Source: Rhodococcus sp. (in: high G+C Gram-positive bacteria) (GTDB lineage: Bacteria; Actinomycetota; Actinomycetes; Mycobacteriales; Mycobacteriaceae). Taken from it: 40,153 bases of DNA. Where the stretch lies: positions 1 to 40,153 of the forward strand of contig JAAZAD010000220.1 of the NCBI GenBank assembly GCA_012514505.1, read 5' to 3'. The translations under genes and the position numbers were made by a program. The notes under the pieces were generated by a model that saw only the letters and a program-made list of their open reading frames with translations, was not told the DNA's origin and made no database searches. Positions 23,665-30,930 of this stretch are shown piece by piece (within the stretch, counting starts at the first letter, position 1; each line of letters opens with the position of its first letter).

Positions 23665-25179
23665 GTGATGTCGATAACGGACCGACCGGCCGACGACAGT
23701 TCGGTACTGGCCGCCCTCCGCAGCCCTCGCCGACTGCGGACCGAGGTACTAGCTGGGCTGGTGGTCGCGCTGGCACTGATTCCGGAGGCGATCTCGTTCT
23801 CCATCATCGCAGGCGTTGATCCTCGGGTTGGGCTGTTCGCGTCGTTCACGATGGCTGTGACAATCTCGATTGTCGGAGGGCGCCGTGCGATGATCTCTGC
23901 GGCTACCGGCGCGATCGCGCTAGTGATCGCGCCGGTAGTCAAGGAGTACGGCCTGGACTATTTGATCGCCACCGTCATCTTGGCCGGCGTGCTGCAGATC
24001 GTGCTGAGCGCGGTTGGCGTGGCACGGTTGATGCGGTTTATTCCACGCAGCGTGATGGTCGGCTTCGTCAATGCCCTCGCGATCCTTATCTTCACCGCAC
24101 AGCTCCCACATCTACTGGGGGTGCCGTGGCTGGTGTACCCGATGGTCGTAATTGGTATCGCGATCATGGTGTTTCTGCCGAAGCTGTCGACGGTGGTTCC
24201 GGCGCCGCTGGTGGCGATTGTGCTGCTCACTGCAGGCACCGTCGTGTTCTCGCTGAACGTTCCTGACGTGGGTGACGAGGGTGCACTGCCGTCGACGCTG
24301 CCGACCTGGCTCATTCCTGATGTCCCGTTCACTTTTGACACGCTCACGATTATTGGTCCGTACGCGCTGGCGATGGCGCTGGTGGGCCTGCTCGAATCAT
24401 TGATGACAGCCAAGCTCGTCGACGACATCACCGACACTCACTCGGACAAGACCCGTGAAGGCTGGGGGCAGGGGGTGGCCAATGTGGTGACTGGATTCTT
24501 CGGCGGAATGGGCGGTTGCGCGATGATCGGTCAGACGATGATCAACGTGAAGTCCTCCGGAGCCCGGACGCGCATCTCGACGTTCTTAGCCGGCGCGTTC
24601 CTTCTCGGCCTGGTTGTAGGACTCGGCGATATTGTTGCGCTGATTCCTATGGCGGCGCTGGTCGCGGTCATGATCATGGTGTCAGTGGGCACCATGGACT
24701 GGCACTCAATTGCGCCGAAGACTCTCAAACGCATGCCGGCAGCAGAGACAACGGTCATGCTTGTGACCGTCGCGCTCACGGTCGCGACGCATAATCTGGC
24801 CTACGGCGTGATCGCTGGCGTTCTGACTGCGATGGTCGCGTTCGCCCACCGCGTCGCGCACTTCACCACCGTCGAGGCAATCTCCCGACTTGGCAGTGAG
24901 CACGAACCTATTGACACATGTACCTACAAGGTGCGCGGCGAGTTGTTTTTCGCCTCGAGCAATGATCTGGTCTACCAGTTCGATTACACCGGCGATCCGG
25001 CGAATGTTGTGATTGACATGTCGGATGCACATATCTGGGACGCTTCGACCGTGGCCGCTCTCGACGCCATCACCACCAAGTACGCGGCTAAGAACAAAGA
25101 GGTCACGATAATCGGGCTGAACGAAGCGTCGGAAGCTCGGCATGCACTCCTGTCCGGGCATCTAGCAGGCGGGCACTGA
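23665..25179 (+). CDS. SulP-family inorganic anion transporter with STAS domain
   Basis: 504 aa from GTG at 23665 with GGAG 8 nt upstream; ATG at 23668 or 23647 are alternatives. The SulP membrane domain occupies about 20-400 ([88 protein letters not shown]), followed by a C-terminal STAS domain (about 415-500, [13 protein letters not shown]...[22 protein letters not shown]). Family substrates are sulfate, bicarbonate and other anions. Which one applies here is unknown. The MerR gene follows 1 nt after the stop and a MerR-type promoter precedes it. Its presence in an ars island suggests stress-induced anion uptake. Confidence 0.9.
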   Translation: MMSITDRPADDSSVLAALRSPRRLRTEVLAGLVVALALIPEAISFSIIAGVDPRVGLFASFTMAVTISIVGGRRAMISAATGAIALVIAPVVKEYGLDYLIATVILAGVLQIVLSAVGVARLMRFIPRSVMVGFVNALAILIFTAQLPHLLGVPWLVYPMVVIGIAIMVFLPKLSTVVPAPLVAIVLLTAGTVVFSLNVPDVGDEGALPSTLPTWLIPDVPFTFDTLTIIGPYALAMALVGLLESLMTAKLVDDITDTHSDKTREGWGQGVANVVTGFFGGMGGCAMIGQTMINVKSSGARTRISTFLAGAFLLGLVVGLGDIVALIPMAALVAVMIMVSVGTMDWHSIAPKTLKRMPAAETTVMLVTVALTVATHNLAYGVIAGVLTAMVAFAHRVAHFTTVEAISRLGSEHEPIDTCTYKVRGELFFASSNDLVYQFDYTGDPANVVIDMSDAHIWDASTVAALDAITTKYAAKNKEVTIIGLNEASEARHALLSGHLAGGH

Positions 25180-25180
25180 G

Positions 25181-25588
25181 GTGGGCACCGATGCCAACGG
25201 CTACCTGCAGATCGGCCAGGTCGCAGAGCGTACAGAGTTGTCGCTGAAGTCCATCCGGCACTGGGACGAGGTCGGGTTGGTGCAGCCCTCGGCACGATCT
25301 GCGGGTGGATTCCGTCTTTACACCGAGACCGACGTCGAACGGATGCTGCTTATCCGGCGTATGAAACCCCTCGGGTTTACGCTCGCCGAGATGAAAGCAC
25401 TGCTCGATGCGATCGATACCGTCGATGACCCCGCGGCGATCCACACCGACCGTGAAGCAGCTACAGCGGACCTGCTTGAGTTCCGCGACAAGGCCATCGC
25501 CAGCGCTGACCGCCTTCGTCGGCAACTGGCCTATGCCGAGGAGTTCACAGACCTATTGTCCGTCCGCACATCAGGGTCTACACCGTGA
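25181..25588 (+). CDS. MerR-family transcriptional regulator
   Basis: 135 aa. Winged HTH YLQIGQVAERTELSLKSIRHWDEVGLVQPSARSAGGFRLYTETDVERMLLIRRMKPLGFTLAEMKALLDAID, then a coiled-coil helix (AAIHTDREAATADLLEFRDKAIASADRLRRQLAYAEEF). It has no cysteine, so it is not a thiol-based metal sensor of the MerR/CueR kind. GTG start 1 nt after sulP, so the two form an operon and it probably regulates its own promoter at 23475. Confidence 0.88.
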   Translation: MGTDANGYLQIGQVAERTELSLKSIRHWDEVGLVQPSARSAGGFRLYTETDVERMLLIRRMKPLGFTLAEMKALLDAIDTVDDPAAIHTDREAATADLLEFRDKAIASADRLRRQLAYAEEFTDLLSVRTSGSTP

Positions 25589-25624
25589 CCTGACCACCGT
25601 GACCTGACCACCGTGGCCTGACCT
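25583..25624 (+). repeat. Three 14-bp tandem repeats at the merR 3' end
   Basis: CCGTGACCTGACCA occurs at 25583 and 25597, and a variant CCGTGGCCTGACCT at 25611. The first unit contains the merR stop codon. It is probably slippage-derived, or marks the border between cargo and recombinase module. Confidence 0.75.
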
Positions 25625-25735
25625 TCCGTCGCCACGCTGGCAGGCCCTCACTCAGCGCACCAGGATCTGTGCTCGGTCGGCGTCGACGTTTGTCATATCG
25701 ACCAGTTCGATCAGCATCAGTGATCTCGCCGAGCT

Positions 25736-27220
25736 TCAGCGGATTCGTCGGCCGGCGTAGCGCGCCCATGTCTCGCCGGATCGTTCGGCGTGGTGGAACG
25801 CGACCTGGTGGCTGTAGCCGAGAGCGTCGGCGACGATGGGGGGAGGACACTCGAGGACGAGGTCGTCGAGTGCGCTGTTGCGGGCGCCGAGGTTGCTCAT
25901 GCCGATCAGGCGCAGGCGGTGCATGATCGTGTCCGGGTGCAGGTGGTCTCCGGCGTGCGTGCCGGGGAACAGCCAGGGGTTGCCGTGTCCGCTGGTGCGT
26001 AGGTTCGTGCGATGGGAGAGCAGGTCACGGACGAGTTGAGCGAATGGTTCCGGCACATCGACAGGGTGCTTGCCGAACGTGATTACCATCGGATTGCCGT
26101 CGACGATCGATGGTGTTTGCAGTCGGACAATGCTCTTCAGTGGCTGCGCGTAGAGCAGGATGAGGACGCCGGCGACCCTGTAGGGGAGCGTTTCACTCTC
26201 GCCGGTGAGTAGTTCTCTGATCCAGGCGATCCGCTGCTCTTGGGTCAGCGATGGCGACGTCTTCGGAGCCCGGTGGCCGAGCTGCACGGTGGCGTTGAGC
26301 CTGTCTCGTTTGCATATGACCAGGAATGTTCGGATGGTGTATCGCGTTGTTGGTCCTGTTGCGATCCACTGGTCGACGTCCCGCTGTGTGCAGGTCTCGA
26401 TCGTGCGTCCGTAGGTGGACCACAACCAGCTCAGGAACTTGACGGTCTCGGTGATCTCTTGCTTGGCCGACCGCACGGACGGTTGGGTATCGCCGCCGGC
26501 GTCGGCGAGCGCGCGAATCCGTCGCAGATGGTGCCACGTCGCAAAGTGGCGAGCGGGCCTGGCGACCTCGGCAGGTAGATCGATGAGCTTGTTGTCGATC
26601 CACTGTTCGAAGCGTGGTAGCCACCGATCTCGAGGTGGTAGGAGGCCGTGGTGCTCCATGACATTCCGCAGATGCTCAGCTGCTCGACTGGGCCGGGTGT
26701 CCAAGCCCTCGTGGGTGGCGGCGATTGTGCCGGTCCCTAGCCCGTGCAGCAGTTCCTGAACTTTCGGTGACCGTTTCCAGATCAGCGTCGACTCGGGTCG
26801 TTTCGCGGCGCAGAGGGCGGCGACTAGACCAACGAGAACTGGGTCCGAGGGCGGCCCGCCCATGATCTCGTGCAGGTCGTCACGCACCGCGCAGCGAGCA
26901 CAGATCGTCCCACGGTGGTGACCGGACTCCTCGCCACAGCGGCTACACCGAAAGTCGTCGACGATACCCGCACACGGCCCACACACTGGCGTGCCGTCGG
27001 GGAGAGGCGGGCCCGGAAGGAGCCGTTCGGCGCCGCATACTGGGCACGTCCCGTGAGTGTGGATTGCGGTGAACCAGCAGGTGAAGCAGATTCTGCCTTC
27101 GGGCCAGTGCGCCTGCGTCCGCGTGGTCGACCTACCGCAACGATCGCACACCCACGCTCCATACGTCAGTCGTGGCCGACCGCGTACCGGCCGATAGGGG
27201 ACTAGGCCGTCAGGTTCCAT
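25736..27220 (-). CDS. RecB2: triple zinc-ribbon protein with degenerate tyrosine-recombinase domain
   Basis: 494 aa, collinear with RecB1. AT-hook-like RGRPRL at 13-18, then zinc-ribbon pairs C25/C28, C45/C48, C59/C62, C80/C83, C92/C95 and C107/C110. A core-binding helix bundle (~270-340) and a C-terminal recombinase-like domain follow, with Lys at the box I position (LLYAQPLKSIV), GARN in place of HxxR(H) and Tyr in ETWARYAGRR. The shared losses in two diverged copies, and also in copy 3, indicate a conserved non-canonical protein, not decay. ATG at 27220, 26 nt after the xre stop. Confidence 0.82.
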   Translation of the reverse strand: MEPDGLVPYRPVRGRPRLTYGAWVCDRCGRSTTRTQAHWPEGRICFTCWFTAIHTHGTCPVCGAERLLPGPPLPDGTPVCGPCAGIVDDFRCSRCGEESGHHRGTICARCAVRDDLHEIMGGPPSDPVLVGLVAALCAAKRPESTLIWKRSPKVQELLHGLGTGTIAATHEGLDTRPSRAAEHLRNVMEHHGLLPPRDRWLPRFEQWIDNKLIDLPAEVARPARHFATWHHLRRIRALADAGGDTQPSVRSAKQEITETVKFLSWLWSTYGRTIETCTQRDVDQWIATGPTTRYTIRTFLVICKRDRLNATVQLGHRAPKTSPSLTQEQRIAWIRELLTGESETLPYRVAGVLILLYAQPLKSIVRLQTPSIVDGNPMVITFGKHPVDVPEPFAQLVRDLLSHRTNLRTSGHGNPWLFPGTHAGDHLHPDTIMHRLRLIGMSNLGARNSALDDLVLECPPPIVADALGYSHQVAFHHAERSGETWARYAGRRIR

Positions 27221-27246
27221 CCGGTACTCACCTCATTGCGTAGCTG

Positions 27247-27579
27247 CTACTCGTCGAGAATGTTGGCCCGCCGTGGACGCACCGCGCGGTCCAACCGCAC
27301 AACGTTCGGGCCGGCATTGGCGGCCCGGTGGTGCTCGCGAGCATTGACGGCGGTGACTGTGAGAAGTGCGTCTGGGCCGCACCCGAAGATGTCGCACAAC
27401 GCCGACATCACCTGCAACGACACCCGCTCAGGTCGCTGGTTGACCAGCCGATAGACCTGGGGGCGAGACAACGTGATATCGCGTTCGGCAAGCAAGGGGA
27501 TCAAGTCCGTGGTCGTGTTCATTCCGCGCGCAGCCATCAACTCTGCCAGGCGCCACGTGTAATCGACCTTGCGTTTCAT
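27247..27579 (-). CDS. Xre2: small Cro/C1-type HTH protein of the recombinase module
   Basis: 110 aa from the ATG at 27579; the longer frame to 27894 reads into recA in the wrong frame. HTH LIPLLAERDITLSRPQVYRLVNQRPERVSLQVMSALCDIFGCGPDALL, C-terminus RAVRPRRANILDE. The ATG overlaps the stop of the restored recA2 (ATGA). Confidence 0.86.
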   Translation of the reverse strand: MKRKVDYTWRLAELMAARGMNTTTDLIPLLAERDITLSRPQVYRLVNQRPERVSLQVMSALCDIFGCGPDALLTVTAVNAREHHRAANAGPNVVRLDRAVRPRRANILDE

Positions 27580-28684
27580 TCGGGAGTGCCCTTCGTCGTG
27601 CTGTCCAATGCCTGGCTCACCGTCCGGTCCAACACCGACCTCAACGTCGACCGCCGAAACTCGTCCGAGGTGAACTGATAGATCCCCGTCGTCGAGGCGT
27701 ACTCGTGTCCCATCTGGTCCTATGCACAAACCGGGGATCCCATCCATCCTCGAGTAGATGTGTGGCGTACGACCGCCGAAAAGAATGCAGATCCACTCCG
27801 TCCGGGATACCGAGATCAACGCAGTAACGGCGTACACGACGAAGGAGCGTCGACCCCACCACCAGACCGCCTCGTTCGCTGCAGAACAGATCAAGGCTGT
27901 CGGGATCGCCTCGCCCGTTTGCGATCCAATCCTCGATGATCGGCGGTGTCCACCGCCACACAGTCAACACCGACCGGGGTTTCGGCGGTGATCCGCGGAA
28001 CGCCTTGCCGTAGCGGACCTTGCACACCCCGAACTTGCCGAACTCGCGAGCATGAGGATTGCGGGCGAAGTCCACCAGCTGCAGGTGAGTAAGCTCGTTG
28101 AACCGCAAACCGTAGGCATACGCGACCTTCATCATCGTGGCGTCCCGATAGGCCGCCTGCCAGCCCTTCTTCCTAGTCGCACCGATCCGAGCGACCTCGT
28201 CGTCCGCGTACTCGAACAAGGCCTGAAGCTCCTCCTTGGTGTACGGGCGTTTGCTCGCCCGCCCGTCGTACTCCTGGACGTGGCTCGCGGTGTTCCAAGC
28301 AGAAAATACCTGCGCCGGGTACGCGTCGAACAGTTGCTCACAGACGCGGTCCCACCCGTAGTCGGGGTCGCAGATGTACGAACAGAATGCCCGCAGTGAA
28401 CTGTGGTAGCCACGCAACGTCGAGTGCGTCACGTGACGAACCGACCGAAGGTCCGCAGAGAACTCCTCAACCATCACCGGCGTCCGGTTCCACGGCTCCT
28501 CGTTCGAGTGCTCAATGAACCTCTGCACACAGCGCACACGCCGATCGATTGTGGAGAACTGCAGATTCCTGGACAACTGCTGGTTCCGCCATCCGTCGAG
28601 CATCAGTTCGACGACACGTTCCTCGGGCCGCAGGAGCGGCACAGATTCGACCAGATGCACTCGGCCGACCTCATCGATCTGCAT
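27576..28684 (-). pseudogene. RecA2 tyrosine recombinase, 2-nt frameshift before the catalytic Tyr
   Basis: From the ATG at 28684 (MQIDEVGRVHLVESVPLLRPEE) with GGAGG upstream. Box I Arg (YAYGLRFNEL), Lys (VRYGKAFRG) and HSFRRSYATHLLEDGWDPRFV are intact. An extra TA (near 27721-27723) relative to copy 1 then shifts the frame, and the ORF continues as unrelated HRTRWDTSTP to 27641. In the other frame the true end is complete: DQMGHEYASTTGIYQFTSDEF... to a TGA at 27576. Without GHE and Tyr the protein should be unable to recombine. Sequencing error is possible but a 2-nt insertion is less usual. Confidence 0.82.
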
Positions 28685-28938
28685 CGGAACCTCCACCAGA
28701 ATCGGTTTCATCTGATGATTCAATGATGCATCCAATGAGACGGTAGGTCAATAGCCGCAGGTCAATCGAGCGCCGCAATCAAGCAAGCCAGCGGCCGGCG
28801 TGACTGCAGCTCGTCCGACTGTCGACACTCGGCATGGCTGAACGGGCATGTATACGCAGGTCACGACGCGATAAGATGAAACACGATCCACCCGGCGTGG
28901 GGGATTCGAGATGATTCATCCGATGCAATACGCAGGGT
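28685..28938. repeat. Right terminus region of element 2, upstream of recA2
   Basis: No gene. The dyad TCATC-T-GATGA (28708-28718) and GATGCATCCAATGAGACG are as upstream of recA1. The middle is unlike element 1. The box ATTCATC-C-GATGCAA (28914-28928), 230 bp from the recA start as in element 1, runs into terminal GCAATACGCAGGGT (28925-28938). That terminus is the reverse complement of the ACCCTGCGTATTGC of the left termini. Confidence 0.72.
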
Positions 28939-29399
28939 ACTAACTTGACATAATGTATCTTATCGGCACTGTTATCTATCGAGTTCGCAAACAGGTGAAT
29001 ACTCGAGATCATTGGTAAAACGCCAGAACCAGCGGGAACGCGGATTGTTCGCCTCCCGCGGCATGACGCAGCTGCACGGTTCCGTCCGATCTACGTGCAG
29101 ACATGACAAGATAATTCATCTGATGCATGGAAAGGTCGCGGGATGAGGTGCGATGCACCGTGAGTTCGCCGGGTCTCCCGTCTGACATCACCTGGCGCGA
29201 GCGCGCAATATGTCACTGTGACGATTCTGCACGTCTGAGTGGATTCAGTTCTTCTGCAGCATGTATGGACCACTGCCTCCTTACTGGTTGCTCGATACAG
29301 CGTGGCCCCGAATCGTTGTCGGCGCCGGCGCGGGTCTGCCCCACTGATATTTGCCGAAACTCTATTCATTGGATGAATAGAGGCGTATGGTGCTGGATT
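28939..29399. other. Non-coding region between element 2 and the third recombinase module
   Basis: About 460 bp. I see no convincing gene; the open frame from 29127 that runs into recA3 has no family-like sequence before 29400. It contains a near-dyad ATTCATC-T-GATGCAT (29114-29128), like the terminal boxes of elements 1 and 2 and 272 bp from the recA3 start, which may be the end of a third element. A perfect dyad lies at 29362-29380. Base composition is more AT-rich than the surroundings just after 28938. Confidence 0.5.
29362..29380. promoter_or_regulatory. Perfect dyad upstream of recA3
   Basis: CTATTCAT-TGG-ATGAATAG is a perfect 8-bp-arm dyad 19 nt before the recA3 ATG. It shares the ATTCAT/GATGAA motif with the TCATC-N-GATGA dyads before recA1 and recA2. 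It is a good candidate operator for the Xre protein, or a RecA/RecB accessory site. Confidence 0.62.
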
Positions 29400-30551
29400 A
29401 TGAGTGGTGAACACCCACTGCCTGGTAGCGCCCCGTTACGACTCGTCTCGTCTGGCGCCGAGTTGCTTCGTCCCGAAGAGCAGATCTGGACAGAGATGCT
29501 CGAGGGTTGGAAATCGGCGCTGATGGCACGCACGTTGGGTGCATCCACGATCTATGGCTACCTGCGAGTCCTTCAGGATTTTCAGGCAGTCTCTGGCGAC
29601 TACCCGTGGCGATGGATGCCGCAGGACGTCGACGAGTACGTCACCACGCTGAACGCACGCAATGGCGGGACGGCCGCCAAGTCAACCATTCGCGCCTATC
29701 TGATGGTGGTCAGGGGCTTCTGTAGCTTTCTCTGCGAGCCGGTCTACCGGTGGCCAGACCTGTGCGCCCAGGTCTTCGGCGAATACCCGTCGCAGATCTG
29801 CTTCGCCTACAATCTTCCGGTCCATGTCTCTGACAACGAGGCGGAGCCAGAACGGAGAGCGTTCTCCCGCAATGAAGTTCAGACCCTGTTCGACTACTTC
29901 GACGACGAAGTTGAGCGTCTCTACGCGAAGAACAACAAGGCCTGGCTGACCACGCTGCGCGATTCCTGCATCGCAAAGGTTGCTTACGGCTACGGCCTTC
30001 GTCGTCAAGAACTCCTACGACTGCAGATCCATGACTTCGGACCGAATCCACATGTGCCGCAATATAAGGCCTTTGGTGCTGTCTACGTCCGGTACGGCAA
30101 AGGGTCGCGTGGCTCCGCACACAAGCGACGTACTGTCTTGACGGTTCCCCTGATGGACTGGGGTCCGGATGTGTTTGAGGCGTGGGTGGGCGCAGAAGGA
30201 TGCCGACAACTCATGGGACATGCGGCGGACTCGCCCTGGCTGTGGCCGTCAGAACGCGGTGACCAGTTGACCTTGAACTCGTACGCCACTCGATTCACAG
30301 GCCATCGTCGACGTGCCGGTTTGCCAGATGGTCTGTCGCTTCACGGGTTTCGCCGGTCGTACGTCACGCACTTGATCGAGGACGGCTACGATCCGCTGTT
30401 CGTGCAACAACAGGTGGGCCACGAGCATTCATCCACCACGGCGCTCTACACCCAGGTGAGTTCGGACTACCGACAGAAGACCCTGCAGCGCATGATCCGC
30501 GAGCGACTCGCATCCGCGGCTGTCCCCTACGGCGAAAGCAACCAGGCATGA
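29400..30551 (+). CDS. RecA3: intact tyrosine recombinase
   Basis: 383 aa from the ATG at 29400 (an in-frame ATG at 29373 is within the dyad). Core-binding domain ~45-150 (STIYGYLRVLQDFQAV...STIRAYLMVVRGFCSFL). All catalytic residues are visible: R201 (YGYGLRRQEL), K234 (VRYGKGSRG), H315 and R318 (LHGFRRSYVTH), H341 (VGHEH) and Y350 (TALYTQ). It is related to RecA1 and RecA2 but clearly diverged. It is the only complete RecA in the window and could act on the other elements in trans if their sites are compatible. The stop overlaps xre3 (ATGA). Confidence 0.92.
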   Translation: MSGEHPLPGSAPLRLVSSGAELLRPEEQIWTEMLEGWKSALMARTLGASTIYGYLRVLQDFQAVSGDYPWRWMPQDVDEYVTTLNARNGGTAAKSTIRAYLMVVRGFCSFLCEPVYRWPDLCAQVFGEYPSQICFAYNLPVHVSDNEAEPERRAFSRNEVQTLFDYFDDEVERLYAKNNKAWLTTLRDSCIAKVAYGYGLRRQELLRLQIHDFGPNPHVPQYKAFGAVYVRYGKGSRGSAHKRRTVLTVPLMDWGPDVFEAWVGAEGCRQLMGHAADSPWLWPSERGDQLTLNSYATRFTGHRRRAGLPDGLSLHGFRRSYVTHLIEDGYDPLFVQQQVGHEHSSTTALYTQVSSDYRQKTLQRMIRERLASAAVPYGESNQA

Positions 30552-30913
30552 ACGTTCAGAAGCGCGTCGATTTCCATTGGAACCTGCGAAAACTCATGGC
30601 CGACCGCAATCTGTGGAAGTCGACCGAACTGGTCACCCTCCTTCGGAGCCGCGGTATCACTCTCTCTCAACCTCAGGCGTACCGATTGATGACGGGCAAA
30701 CCGGAACGCATCAACAGCCGGGTCTTCGCCGCGCTGTGTGACATCCTCGACTGCTCCCCCGCCGAATTGTTCGAGCCCGTCGTGGTGATGCAAGGTAGGG
30801 CAACCGGAACCGCACCCGACATTCTGCCGGCAGGAGAAGCCCGACCGAAGAAGGCTCCCGGGGTTCGTCGCGTTCGCGTGGTCGATTCCGACGACGGCCC
30901 ACGAGATACCTAG
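30548..30913 (+). CDS. Xre3: small Cro/C1-type HTH protein of the third module
   Basis: 121 aa. MNVQKRVDFHWNLRKLMADRNLWKSTELVTLLRSRGITLSQPQAYRLMTGKPERINSRVFAALCDILDCSPAELF is collinear with Xre1 and Xre2 (VDYTWRLAELMAARGM...LSRPQVYRLVNQRPERVSLQ). The C-terminal tail is longer and basic (RPKKAPGVRRVRV). ATGA overlap with recA3 is the same coupling as in the other two modules. Confidence 0.87.
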   Translation: MNVQKRVDFHWNLRKLMADRNLWKSTELVTLLRSRGITLSQPQAYRLMTGKPERINSRVFAALCDILDCSPAELFEPVVVMQGRATGTAPDILPAGEARPKKAPGVRRVRVVDSDDGPRDT

Positions 30914-30930
30914 GCCCGCGGTGATGATAG

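Larger units (their letters stand above)
17561..28938. mobile_element. Element 2: larger ars transposon with recombinase trio (recA frameshifted)
   Basis: About 11.4 kb from left terminus C to right terminus GCAATACGCAGGGT (28925-28938). Cargo is an ArsN1-like acetyltransferase and a flavin disulfide reductase (both frameshifted), two arsC types, acr3, arsR, arsI, a divergent arsR, sulP and merR, then recB, xre and recA. Same orientation as element 1. The ars genes are similar to but clearly diverged from element 1, so this is a separate acquisition rather than a fresh duplication. Confidence 0.65.

Noticed and set aside
25583-25624. Possible CRISPR array
   Set aside because: Units are 14 bp with no spacers, and no cas genes are present.
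29127-29399. N-terminal extension of RecA3 from the upstream start
   Set aside because: The extra residues are Cys/Arg/Ser-rich and unlike RecA1 or RecA2, and the region contains the promoter dyad.
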